Below, one piece after another: positions 50,914 through 59,281 of a DNA stretch of 64,000 nucleotides. The stretch is from the NCBI RefSeq assembly GCF_023520895.1, contig NZ_CP026029.1, forward strand, positions 3,038,001 through 3,102,000. The letters run 5' to 3'. A program made the translations under genes and the position numbers. The notes beneath the pieces were generated by a model that worked only from the letters and a program-made list of their open reading frames with translations, did not search any database and was not told the origin of the DNA. Within the stretch, counting starts at the first letter, position 1. Every line of letters begins with the position of its first letter. Source of the stretch: Paenibacillus sp. PK3_47 (lineage in GTDB: Bacteria > Bacillota > Bacilli > Paenibacillales > Paenibacillaceae).

Positions 50914-52575
50914 ATGCACAATAACCTATCTATACTGCTGCAGCTGTTCGAAAGGGCGGCGCTGCTGCTGATGTGCCTGTTTGTGCTGACCCGGCTGCCG
51001 CGGTTCAAGGAAATGTTCAGCAAGGGTGCATATGCCCCGCAGGAGCTTGCCATTGTAACCGTAATATTCAGTCTGTTCGCTATCTTCGGGACCTACAGCG
51101 GAATTAATGTCGAGGGGTCACTTGTCAATGTACGGATTATTGCAGTCATGGCCGGCGGGATTCTGTTCGGTCCCTGGGTCGGCTTGATTACAGGAATTAT
51201 ATCCGGTATTCACCGTTTTCTGATTGATATCGGCGGTGTGACCTCACTGCCCTGTCTGATTACAAGCATCATAGCAGGTATTGTCTCAGGTGTCATTTAC
51301 CGACGCACTGTGGCGGAGCGGCGCTGGATGGCCGGCATTCTCGCCGGGATGGCCTGTGAAGCACTGACAATGGTTCTGATTCTGGTCATGGCTGATCCTT
51401 CATCGCTTGGTGTGGAGATCGTGTCGAAGATTGCTTTTCCGATGATTGCCGGACAGATCAGTGTCGGTCTTATTATTATGCTTGTCCAGAGCGTCGAAGG
51501 GGAGAAGGAACGCATTGCCGCGAAGCAGTCCAAGCTGGCGCTGGATATCGCCAACAAGACCCTGCCTTATTTCCGCAGCATCACTCCCCGTTCATTGCGT
51601 ATGATTTGCGAAATTATTAAAGAAGATATCGGAGCGGATGCGGTCGCCATTACCGATACAGGGCACATCCGTGCGTATGTCGGCGTTGGCGAGGAATACT
51701 ATGCGGAGACCGACGATATTATCAGCGAGGAGACGAAAAAAACGATCACCAGCGGTGAAATTACGATCCGTGATGATGATACGGAATATATGAACCGGGC
51801 GATCCGGTCCCTGATCATTATTCCCCTCAAGGAAAAGGGTGAGGTGACGGGAGCGCTGAAAATCTACTACACCAAAGCCCATAAAATTACCTATTCCCTG
51901 CAGGCGATGGCGGTTGGCCTGTCGCAGATGATCTCCACCCTGATGGAGGTATCGCGGGTCGAAGGTATTAAGGAAATGGCCAACAAGGCGGAGCTCAAGG
52001 CGCTGCAGACGAGCATTAATCCGCATTTTCTGTTTAATGCGCTGAATGCGATTGCCTCACTGACCCGCACCGATCCGGATAAGGCCCGGGAGCTGATCGT
52101 GAATCTGTCCGGTTATATGCGCTACAATCTGGAGCTGACCGATGAGTTCATTGACATCCGGCGAGAGCTGCAGCAGGTTCAGCAGTACGTGGAGATTGAG
52201 AAAGCACGTTTTGGCAGCCGGCTGTGCGTGGAGTATGACATTGATGAGGTGGAGGTGCGCATTCCGAGCCTGATCATTCAGCCGCTGGTGGAGAATGCGA
52301 TTGTTCACGGGATTTTGAAGGAGAAGGGAACAGGTACAGTGACGCTTTCGGTAAAAGATCACGGCAATCTGGTACGGATCGGCATCACCGATACCGGAGC
52401 GGGCATCGCCCCGGAGACGATTGAGAAGGTCTACAGCGGAAGCATGCCGGATAACAAAATCGGGCTGTACAATGTGCATCAGCGGGTGAAGCTGATTTAT
52501 GGCAAGGGGCTCAGTATCCACCGGCTGGATAAAGGGACGGAAATTTATTTTGATGTCATGAAGGAGAAGGTATGA
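50914..52575 (+). CDS. LytS-family sensor histidine kinase
   Basis: A 553-residue kinase with a 5TM-LYT sensor (about 5-195), a GAF domain (about 215-355), then the LytS-type His_kinase region ([20 protein letters not shown], His about 370) and HATPase ([27 protein letters not shown]). LytS and YpdA/BtsS relatives sense pyruvate or membrane state. ATG 50914 follows TGGAGG; the TTG-like starts upstream are not used. It overlaps the regulator gene by four bases, and the target transporter is probably the third gene. Confidence 0.93.
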   Translation: MHNNLSILLQLFERAALLLMCLFVLTRLPRFKEMFSKGAYAPQELAIVTVIFSLFAIFGTYSGINVEGSLVNVRIIAVMAGGILFGPWVGLITGIISGIHRFLIDIGGVTSLPCLITSIIAGIVSGVIYRRTVAERRWMAGILAGMACEALTMVLILVMADPSSLGVEIVSKIAFPMIAGQISVGLIIMLVQSVEGEKERIAAKQSKLALDIANKTLPYFRSITPRSLRMICEIIKEDIGADAVAITDTGHIRAYVGVGEEYYAETDDIISEETKKTITSGEITIRDDDTEYMNRAIRSLIIIPLKEKGEVTGALKIYYTKAHKITYSLQAMAVGLSQMISTLMEVSRVEGIKEMANKAELKALQTSINPHFLFNALNAIASLTRTDPDKARELIVNLSGYMRYNLELTDEFIDIRRELQQVQQYVEIEKARFGSRLCVEYDIDEVEVRIPSLIIQPLVENAIVHGILKEKGTGTVTLSVKDHGNLVRIGITDTGAGIAPETIEKVYSGSMPDNKIGLYNVHQRVKLIYGKGLSIHRLDKGTEIYFDVMKEKV

Positions 52576-53300
52576 GAGCCATAATTGTAGAGGATGAAGT
52601 GCTGGCCCGGCAGGAGCTGGCTTTTCTGATCGGGGTACACAGTGATATCGGCATTGCTGCAGAATTTGAGGACGGGCTGGATGCGCTGAAGTTTCTGCAG
52701 ACCGAGGAGGTCGATGTGATTTTTCTGGATATTAATATTCCCTCCATTGACGGTGTGCTGTTAGCCCAGAATATCAGCAGGTTCTCGGTCAAGCCGTATA
52801 TCGTGTTCATTACAGCCTATAAGGAGCATGCCGCCGATGCCTTTGAGATTGAAGCGTTCGACTATATTCTCAAGCCCTACAGTGAAGCGCGGATCAAGGC
52901 GATGCTGAACAAGCTGGAAGGGGCATTCGCGGCCCGCAGCCGTCCCCGGGAGGAAGGCCAGAGTGCGGTCAGCAACAAGGTTAATCTGTGGAAAAATGAA
53001 AAGATTATCGTCGTCGATGCCGACGAAATTTATTATGCTTCAGCCCAGGAGAAAACAACAAGCGTAATGACCAAAGGTGAAGAATACGTCATGGCCCTGA
53101 GCATCAGCGAGTTTCACAGCCGGCTGCCGCAGGACCTTTTTTTCCGCTGTCACCGTTCCTATATCGTCAACTTGTCCAAGATCAAGGAAATCATCCCCTG
53201 GTTCAACAATACGTATCTTCTGCGCCTTCGCGATCTGGACTTTGAAGTGCCTGTCAGCCGCAGCAAAGTGAAGGAATTCAGGCAGCTCATGCGCATATAA
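52572..53300 (+). CDS. LytTR-family response regulator
   Basis: A 242-residue regulator. The receiver (about 1-120) has [10 protein letters not shown], the phospho-acceptor Asp in [14 protein letters not shown] and the Lys in DYILKPY. A LytTR DNA-binding domain follows (about 138-240; [52 protein letters not shown]). It is co-translated with the kinase. Direct repeats of the YpdB type lie just after its stop codon, so it probably activates the MFS gene. Confidence 0.95.
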   Translation: MRAIIVEDEVLARQELAFLIGVHSDIGIAAEFEDGLDALKFLQTEEVDVIFLDINIPSIDGVLLAQNISRFSVKPYIVFITAYKEHAADAFEIEAFDYILKPYSEARIKAMLNKLEGAFAARSRPREEGQSAVSNKVNLWKNEKIIVVDADEIYYASAQEKTTSVMTKGEEYVMALSISEFHSRLPQDLFFRCHRSYIVNLSKIKEIIPWFNNTYLLRLRDLDFEVPVSRSKVKEFRQLMRI

Positions 53301-53301
53301 A

Positions 53302-53370
53302 TGCATTTCATTCCTTGAACCCGGCATCTCGTTCCGGATTTCTCTCAGCAAAGCCCGGATTCGCTACAAT
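53302..53370 (+). promoter_or_regulatory. LytTR direct-repeat operator and promoter of the MFS gene
   Basis: TGCATTTCAT (53302-53311), 11 bases, GGCATCTCGT (53323-53332) form a direct repeat with 21-base period. Escherichia coli YpdB binds two GGCATTTCAT copies with the same 11-base spacing. A TACAAT -10 lies at 53365-53370 with a poor -35, the activator-dependent pattern. Confidence 0.75.
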
Positions 53371-53425
53371 AAAGAGGCAAAGAAAGCCCTTGCAGCGAAT
53401 CCTGAGAGAAAGAGGGAATGACCCC

Positions 53426-54703
53426 ATGACTACGACTTCGGCCGCCAGCAAACGCTGGATGATCGTACTAGGTACGGTAATTATGCAAATGGGACTTGGC
53501 ACAATTTATACCTGGAGTTTATTTAATGCCCAGCTTGTCAGCAAATTCGGCTGGGAGCTCAGTGCTGTTTCGATAACGTTTTCAATCACCAGCTTTGCCC
53601 TGGCCTTCGCCACGTTGTTTGCAGGAAAGCTTCAGGACAAGATAGGCCTGCGCAAGCTGACTGCTTCTGCCGGAATTATGCTGGGACTGGGTCTGATGCT
53701 CAGTTCTCAGGCCAGCTCTCTTCCGATGTTCTATCTGCTGGCCGGCGTAGTCGTCGGTTATGCTGACGGAACGGCCTATATTACTTCCCTGTCCAATCTG
53801 ATTAAGTGGTTTCCGAAGCACAAAGGACTTATCTCCGGCGTATCCGTCGGCGCTTACGGCACAGGCAGCCTGGTCTTCAAGTATATTAACGGCAGCCTGA
53901 TTGAGTCTGCAGGGGTGTCGGACACCTTCCTGTACTGGGGCATGATTGTTATGGTCATGGTGGTTACCGGTTCCCTGCTGGTCAGAGAAGCTCCGGCAGC
54001 AGTGTCCGCCGGGAGTTCAGCACAAGGTGAAACACAGCCGGCACAATCTGCTGCTGCGGCCAAAACAGGCATTCCGGTGAAGGATTATACAGTAAAAGAA
54101 ATGCTGCATACCAAAGAAGCGTATCTGCTGTTCGTTATTTTCTTCACAGCCTGTATGAGCGGCCTGTACCTGATCGGGATCGTCAAGGATATCGGGGTAA
54201 CGCTTGCCGGTCTGGATGCAGGGACAGCAGCCAATGCTGTAGCGATGATTGCGATCTTCAACACGGCAGGCAGGCTCGTGCTTGGTGCATTATCCGACCG
54301 GATGAACCGTCTCACGCTGGTCAGCCTTACGCTGGCAGTCACTGCTGCAGCAATGCTGACGCTCAGCTTCGCGGATCTTAGCTACGGCCTGTTCTTCACC
54401 TGTGTAGCTGCGATTGCATTTTGCTTCGGAGGTAATATTACGGTCTTTCCGGCAATTGTCAGTGATTTCTTCGGACTGAAGAACCACAGCAAGAATTACG
54501 GTGTAGTCTATCAGGGCTTTGGCATCGGCGCACTGTCCGGATCCTTTATCGCCGCTTTCCTGGGCGGGTTCCAGCCGACCTTTATCGTCTTCGGCGGATT
54601 GTGTATTCTGTCCTGTATTCTCGCCATATCCCTGAAGCCGCCGGGACAAAAGCAGGCCAAAGAAAAGGAAATGAGCCTGAAGCCTTTTGGACGCATGGCT
54701 TAA
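53426..54703 (+). CDS. OFA-type MFS transporter, YhjX-like
   Basis: A 425-residue major facilitator with 12 helices. The N-terminus IVLGTVIMQMGLGTIYTWSLFN is characteristic of the oxalate/formate antiporter group and of YhjX-type carriers. Loop 2-3 reads AGKLQDKIGLRKLT, and the second-half loop SDRMNRLTLV. In E. coli yhjX is the target of the YpdAB two-component system and is linked to pyruvate. Here the same gene type follows a LytS/LytTR pair with the same operator geometry, so transport of pyruvate or a related carboxylate is likely. ATG 53426 is chosen; the preceding open stretch holds the operator. Confidence 0.9.
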   Translation: MTTTSAASKRWMIVLGTVIMQMGLGTIYTWSLFNAQLVSKFGWELSAVSITFSITSFALAFATLFAGKLQDKIGLRKLTASAGIMLGLGLMLSSQASSLPMFYLLAGVVVGYADGTAYITSLSNLIKWFPKHKGLISGVSVGAYGTGSLVFKYINGSLIESAGVSDTFLYWGMIVMVMVVTGSLLVREAPAAVSAGSSAQGETQPAQSAAAAKTGIPVKDYTVKEMLHTKEAYLLFVIFFTACMSGLYLIGIVKDIGVTLAGLDAGTAANAVAMIAIFNTAGRLVLGALSDRMNRLTLVSLTLAVTAAAMLTLSFADLSYGLFFTCVAAIAFCFGGNITVFPAIVSDFFGLKNHSKNYGVVYQGFGIGALSGSFIAAFLGGFQPTFIVFGGLCILSCILAISLKPPGQKQAKEKEMSLKPFGRMA

Positions 54704-54767
54704 CCCAATATAGAAAAGTGTCGGCTTAGCAACTACAATAAAATACAGAGAGCTTGATGCAAGCACA

Positions 54768-54812
54768 GCAAATGGACATCGTGAAGCCCCGGGGCTTCCG
54801 GTGTCCATTTGC
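54768..54812 (+). terminator. Terminator after the MFS gene
   Basis: GCAAATGGACA (54768-54778) pairs with TGTCCATTTGC (54802-54812), with an inner GAAGCCCCGGGGCTTC palindrome, then TTGTTTTGG. Confidence 0.8.
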
Positions 54813-54910
54813 TTGTTTTGGTTGTTTATTATGAAGATTAACAGCCGGAGGGGGCACTTTTTTGCCATGTTGAGGTGTTATAGAGATATACAAACCGAAG
54901 AAAGGAGCTG

Positions 54911-55519
54911 TTGGCGACGAAACAGGAGAATTTACCTGATAAACAGCAAGTAGAAGCTGTGATTCTCAGTGTGCAAAACGGGGACACCGGGCAGTTTGCT
55001 TTTATCGCTGAAAGCTTTCAGCAGCCGGTCTACCGCTACTGCTGCCGTCTGCTCGGGAACAGGCAGGATGCCGAAGATGCAGTCCAGGACATCTTGGTCA
55101 AAGCTTACCAGTCTCTCGGGCAATATAAGCCTGATGCGGGCTTCTCGGCCTGGCTGTACAAGATTGCCTGCAACCATTGTCTCAATCTGCTGCGCAGGCG
55201 CCGGCTGCAGAGGCATGTCATGCGGATATTCCGGCCGGAGACACTGGCTGCAAGCGCTGAACAGACATTGGAAGAGCGGTTGTACAGTCCCTCTCTTGAG
55301 CTGGCGCTGGATAAGCTTACCTTGGAGGAGCGGAACATCCTTGTTCTGCGGGTATTTGAAGAGCTGACATTTCTGGAAATGAGCCAAATTCTGAACATCA
55401 GCCCCAATGCGCTGCACAAGCGGATGGAGCGGATCAAGCGGAAAGTAAGGGAGACGATTATGTCAGAGGAGGGGATATCTTGGAACGAACCGGAATCCAT
55501 AATGAGTACGAAGATATAA
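54911..55519 (+). CDS. ECF-type RNA polymerase sigma factor
   Basis: A 202-residue sigma factor. Region 2: QQPVYRYCCRLLGNRQDAEDAVQDILVKAYQSL with the DAEDAVQ pattern. Region 4: LTLEERNILVLRVFEELTFLEMSQIL then SPNALHKRMERIKRKV. The start is uncertain: TTG 54911 with GGAG only three bases before is used here. Overlap of 40 bases with the next gene, a membrane protein, suggests a sigma/anti-sigma pair. Whether it reads the terD promoter cannot be told. Confidence 0.92.
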   Translation: MATKQENLPDKQQVEAVILSVQNGDTGQFAFIAESFQQPVYRYCCRLLGNRQDAEDAVQDILVKAYQSLGQYKPDAGFSAWLYKIACNHCLNLLRRRRLQRHVMRIFRPETLAASAEQTLEERLYSPSLELALDKLTLEERNILVLRVFEELTFLEMSQILNISPNALHKRMERIKRKVRETIMSEEGISWNEPESIMSTKI

Positions 55520-56442
55520 AAGCAGCAGCACTTCCCGAGGGGCGGTTGCCTGCCATTGAAGTGACGGGGCGGGTGATGGCCCGTTTACGGGCGATGGATC
55601 ATCGCCAGAACACGCGGGGGATCCGGTTTGCCGGTAAAACAGCCGCATTTTCAGGAATGATGGTTATGCTGCTGCTGGTTGCTGTAACGGCTTACGCTGC
55701 CTCGGAATATATCCAGATCCGCAATGCAGCCGGCACAGTCAAGGTGCAGCACACTGCACCGGATCCGGTGCTGCCGGGCGGAGGAGCCGAGGACAAGTAT
55801 ATGCATAAAGCCCTGCGTTTTGCCGAGCCGGGCCAAATGATCGCTTATTATGCCGCAGGTTCAGGAGACACGGAGGCTCCGCTGCGGTTCGCCTTTAAGG
55901 AGCAAAGGCTGACTGATTATTCTGTATTCCTGGAAGAGATTAAACGGACCGGGGCGCCTCTGCTTCCCGGAACAGCCGGGGATTACAGCTTTGAATACGG
56001 CTCTGTATATGCGCGTTATCCCAATGCAGAGGAAGTGGACAGCGCCGTGCTGTACCAGGAGACACTTGAAGAACTGAAGGGACGGGCGAAGGCGTCCGCA
56101 GACTCCGGGATGTTCATGAAGGCGGTGCCTTGGACAGAGGCAGGAGGGATTAACGCCACTTATACCAAGGACGGAGCGATGGTTGGAATCTCAGCCAGCC
56201 TGCTGAACGGCGGCTTCATGCAGGTGCTGCAGCAGCCGGACCATACCGTGACCAAGGTTAAAGTGGAAGGCAGAGAAGTCGTTTACAATCAAGTGATCCG
56301 GCCGGAAACCGGCTACCATTACCTGAACTGGTACAACGAGAAGCAGGATGCCTATTACACACTATCCACCTACGGTGACCGGGAACTGACTAAGGGTCAG
56401 CTGCTGGAGCTGGCGGGCGATCTGATCCGGGGCGGACTGTAG
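55480..56442 (+). CDS. Probable anti-sigma factor, DUF4367-like
   Basis: A 320-residue membrane protein. A cytosolic N-terminus of about 50 residues is followed by a single helix (AAFSGMMVMLLLVAVTAYAA) and an outer domain whose end (VVYNQVIRPETGYHYLNWYN, TYGDRELTKGQLLELAGDLI) resembles DUF4367 domains of anti-sigma and sporulation proteins. It starts at a TTG inside the sigma gene with GAGGAGGGG before it, which is the classic sigma/anti-sigma coupling. No zinc-finger anti-sigma motif is visible. Its stop codon lies in the first unit of a tandem-repeat array. Confidence 0.78.
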   Translation: MERTGIHNEYEDIKAAALPEGRLPAIEVTGRVMARLRAMDHRQNTRGIRFAGKTAAFSGMMVMLLLVAVTAYAASEYIQIRNAAGTVKVQHTAPDPVLPGGGAEDKYMHKALRFAEPGQMIAYYAAGSGDTEAPLRFAFKEQRLTDYSVFLEEIKRTGAPLLPGTAGDYSFEYGSVYARYPNAEEVDSAVLYQETLEELKGRAKASADSGMFMKAVPWTEAGGINATYTKDGAMVGISASLLNGGFMQVLQQPDHTVTKVKVEGREVVYNQVIRPETGYHYLNWYNEKQDAYYTLSTYGDRELTKGQLLELAGDLIRGGL

Positions 56443-56740
56443 GCCGGGGCGCGGTGGGAAGGGAGTGGACTGTGCCTGGGTGCGGTGAGGGTGGAAAGGA
56501 ACGGACAGTAGGCCGGGGTGTGGTGAGGTTGGGGAGGGAGTGGATTGTAGGCAAGGGTGCGGGACGGTGGGAGGGGAGTGGACTGTAGGCCGGGGGGCGG
56601 TGGCGGTGGGAAGGGGAGTGGACTGTAGCCGAGGTGATGTGACGGTGGGAGGGGAGTGGACTGTAGGCCGGGGTGCGGTGACGGTGGGAAGGGAGTGGAC
56701 TGTAGGCCGGGGCGCGGTGAGGGTGGGAAGAGATTGGACT
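56440..56740 (+). repeat. G-rich tandem repeat array, 33-40 bp units
   Basis: About eight degenerate copies, unit near GTAGGCCGGGGTGCGGTGAC followed by GGTGGGAAGGGAGTGGACT. The TAG of the first unit is the stop codon of the preceding gene. One strand is very G-rich, with many GGG runs, so G-quadruplex folding is possible. Confidence 0.9.
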
Positions 56741-56815
56741 GAGTGCCGGATTGATGCTGCTGAGCATGGGTTCATCTCGTCTGCAGCGACCATTTATCAT
56801 TTATGGCGCCCCTTG

Positions 56816-56912
56816 CTCTACAGCGGCTCTCTCTCTACAGCGGCTCTCTCTCTCTACAGCGGCTCTCTCTCTACAGCGGCTCTCGTTCTATAGCATCCCT
56901 CGCTCTATAGCG
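56816..56912 (+). repeat. Short tandem repeat, 19-21 bp unit
   Basis: Four near-identical units CTCTACAGCGGCTCTCTCT and two degenerate ones in which ACAGCGG becomes ATAGC. The CT content gives strong strand asymmetry opposite to the previous array. Confidence 0.9.
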
Positions 56913-56937
56913 CCCCCTCGAGGAATGTCAGGAATGT

Positions 56938-57326
56938 GAGGCAGAAATGTCTTTGATTTTGAGCTTTGTGGGCAAAAGGCTGGAATGAAAGGTAGAAATG
57001 CCTTTGATTCAGAGTTTTGTGGGCAAAAGGCTGGAATGAAAGGTAGAAGTACCTTTGATTTTGAGCTTTGTTGGCAAAAGGCTGGAATGAAGGGTAGAAG
57101 TACCTTTGATTTTGAGCTTTATGGGCAAATGGCTGGAATGAAGGGTAGAAGTACCTTTGTTTTTGAGCTTTATGGGCAAAAGGCTGGAATGAGGGGCAGA
57201 AGTACCTTTGATTTTGAGCTTTGTGGGCAAAAGGCTGGAATGAAGGGTAGAAGTACCATTGGTTGGGAGCTTTGTGAGTAAAAGGATGGAATGAAGGGTA
57301 GAGTTACCTTTGGTTGCAGGTAGTAT
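56938..57326 (+). repeat. 51-bp tandem repeat array
   Basis: Units start at 56970, 57021, 57072, 57123, 57174, 57225 and 57276, exactly 51 bases apart, with partial copies on both sides. Each holds GGCAAAAGGCTGGAATGA and GTAGAAGTACCTTTGATTTT. Since 51 is a multiple of three, long frames stay open on both strands (17-residue units like MKGRSTFDFELCGQKAG). I consider it non-coding because no proper start signal precedes the array. Confidence 0.92.
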
Positions 57327-57543
57327 GGTACACGGCTATGGCTGGAATGAAAGGTGGATGATTGAGGGGGTTATTCAGACCATTTTATTAAGCCGGGTAT
57401 GCGCAATAGTATCTATTTACCGGATATGCATGCTCATTCAAATAGTATTCAATGAAAGCTCGATTCTGTTCCATTGCATTTTGTGCTGCCTTTTAATTAG
57501 CGGTGTTGTGGAAAACTGTCTCGGTGAGCGTGTAACGGTTAAA

Positions 57544-57724
57544 TTAAGTGGATTTTCTCCCTATAATTCTCCGGTAACTAGCGGGATTACAATACTAGTC
57601 GGAAAAACTCCACTTAAATGGACGGAATGAGTCACCAAAGGCCATTATCCGTCCGAATAGCAGGAGAATTTCCCACTAAAGCTTATACATAAGGGAAAAT
57701 GATTAAATTAGGTGGAGGAAATCC
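57544..57724. repeat. Inverted-repeat element, four copies of a 17-bp motif
   Basis: TTAAGTGGATTTTCTCC (57544-57560, plus), its variant on the minus strand at 57601-57617 (TTAAGTGGAGTTTTTCC), another on the minus strand at 57663-57679 (TTAGTGGGAAATTCTCC) and one on the plus strand at 57708-57724 (TTAGGTGGAGGAAATCC). The arrangement of plus, minus, minus, plus resembles a REP/MITE-like element. No transposase is present. Confidence 0.7.
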
Positions 57725-57841
57725 AATTAAGCTCTGTAGCAAGCGCCGTAGCCCTCCCACCATTGCAGACTTCATCACCACGCCTCTATACTTGCAGAAA
57801 AACGTTATAGATCAGCTTTCTCCGGTTCTGGTGCTGAACTG

Positions 57842-57886
57842 AAAGAGGGATAAAAGGACAATACAGATGTCCTTTTATCCCTCTTT
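57842..57886. terminator. Terminator after odhB
   Basis: A perfect 19-bp stem (57842-57860 with 57868-57886) and seven-base loop, rich in A on one side and T on the other. It ends the odhAB transcript on the minus strand. Confidence 0.85.
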
Positions 57887-57923
57887 TAATTGTGAATAAT
57901 GAATAAGTCAGTAAAGCAGCCAG

Positions 57924-59228
57924 TTAGCCTTCCAGCAGCAGCGCTTCCGGATCTTCCAGCAGCTCCTTGACCTTGACTAGGAAGCTCACGGCTTCCGAAC
58001 CGTCAACAATCCGGTGATCGTAAGACAGCGCAATATACATCATCGGACGGTTAACAGTTGTTTCTTCGTCCAGGGCGATCGGGCGCAGCTGGATTTTGTG
58101 CATGCCGAGGATTCCGACCTGCGGTGTATTAAGGATTGGCGTAGAGAGCAGAGAGCCGAATACGCCGCCGTTAGTAATCGTGAAGGTTCCGCCCTGAAGC
58201 TCCGGCAGGCTGAGCGTATTGGCCCTCGCCTTGGAGGCCAGCTCGCCGATCCGTCGTTCAATTTCAGGGAAGCTGAGCCGGTCTGCATCGCGGACAACCG
58301 GCACAACCAGCCCTTCCTTGGCCGCAACGGCAATGCCGATGTCATAGTATTTCTTGATCAGCAGATCCTCGCCGTCGATCTCGGCGTTCAGCAGCGGATA
58401 GGCTTTGAGCGCGCCGATCACCGCCTTGGTGAAGAAGGACATGAAGCCGAGTCCGACATCGTGCTTCTCTTTGAAGCCATCCTTGCGGCGTTTGCGGATG
58501 TCGAGAATGGCCGTCATGTCCACCTCGTTGAAGGTGGTCAGCATAGCCGCGCTCTGCTGCGCTTCGACGAGGCGGCTGGCAATGGTCAGCCGTCTGCGCG
58601 ACATGCGCTTGCGCTCGACGGCTTTGCCGTCCTCCTGCGGCGCTTTGCCCGCCGCAGCTGCCTTCGCCGGCTCAGGCTTCGCCTGCGGCGCCGGAGCTGC
58701 CGGCGCAGCGGCCCCCTGGCCGGCTGCGCCATGGCCGTTCACATCGGCCTGGCCAATCCGGCCGATAGGGTCGCGGGCAGAGACCTCGCCGAGGTCGATG
58801 CCCCGCTCCCGTGCAAGCTTGCGCGCCCCCGGCGTAGCCAGGGCCGCAGTGCCTGCAGCCGCGCCTTCGGGAGCGGCTGAGGGAGCAGCGGCAGGAGACG
58901 CTGCCGCTGCAGGTGCCGGTGCAGCGGCGGCCGGAGCCGCGCTGCCGGCAGATTCTGCCGCCTCGGGCTTGCTGCCCCCGGCGGCTCCGCCTTCGCCTGC
59001 GCTGATGATGCCGATGGCTTCGCCAACGGCTACATTCTCGCCGGCCTGGCGCAGGATGGAGGAGATGACGCCATCCTCCTCGGCGCTGATTTCAAGATTG
59101 ACCTTGTCGGTTTCAAGCTCTGCCAGCACATCCCCCATGCCGACGGTGTCGCCTTCTTTAACCAGCCATTTGTAAATCGTTCCTTCAGAAATGGATTCGC
59201 CCAGATCGGGTACTTTGATTTCGGACAC
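57924..59228 (-). CDS. odhB: Dihydrolipoyl succinyltransferase (E2) of 2-oxoglutarate dehydrogenase
   Basis: A 434-residue E2 subunit. The N-terminal lipoyl domain has [17 protein letters not shown] with the lipoyl-lysine near residue 42. An Ala/Pro-rich linker follows (about 80-125). The peripheral-subunit binding domain reads [16 protein letters not shown]. The catalytic domain (about 205-434) carries [17 protein letters not shown] with the His and Asp of the active site. It transfers succinyl groups to CoA. GTG start at 59228. It sits 53 bases after odhA. Confidence 0.96.
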   Translation of the reverse strand: MSEIKVPDLGESISEGTIYKWLVKEGDTVGMGDVLAELETDKVNLEISAEEDGVISSILRQAGENVAVGEAIGIISAGEGGAAGGSKPEAAESAGSAAPAAAAPAPAAAASPAAAPSAAPEGAAAGTAALATPGARKLARERGIDLGEVSARDPIGRIGQADVNGHGAAGQGAAAPAAPAPQAKPEPAKAAAAGKAPQEDGKAVERKRMSRRRLTIASRLVEAQQSAAMLTTFNEVDMTAILDIRKRRKDGFKEKHDVGLGFMSFFTKAVIGALKAYPLLNAEIDGEDLLIKKYYDIGIAVAAKEGLVVPVVRDADRLSFPEIERRIGELASKARANTLSLPELQGGTFTITNGGVFGSLLSTPILNTPQVGILGMHKIQLRPIALDEETTVNRPMMYIALSYDHRIVDGSEAVSFLVKVKELLEDPEALLLEG

Positions 59229-59281
59229 AGCTGTTACCTCCCCAAATATATTGGTTAACGCTATCGTGACACCGTCCCCCT

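Noticed and set aside
56985-57281. 98-codon repeat protein
   Set aside because: The open frame follows from the 51-bp unit length and is mirrored on the other strand; there is no convincing start signal before the array.
58405-59175. 256-codon plus-strand frame
   Set aside because: It is the antisense of the Ala/Pro-rich odhB gene, caused by GC-rich third positions.
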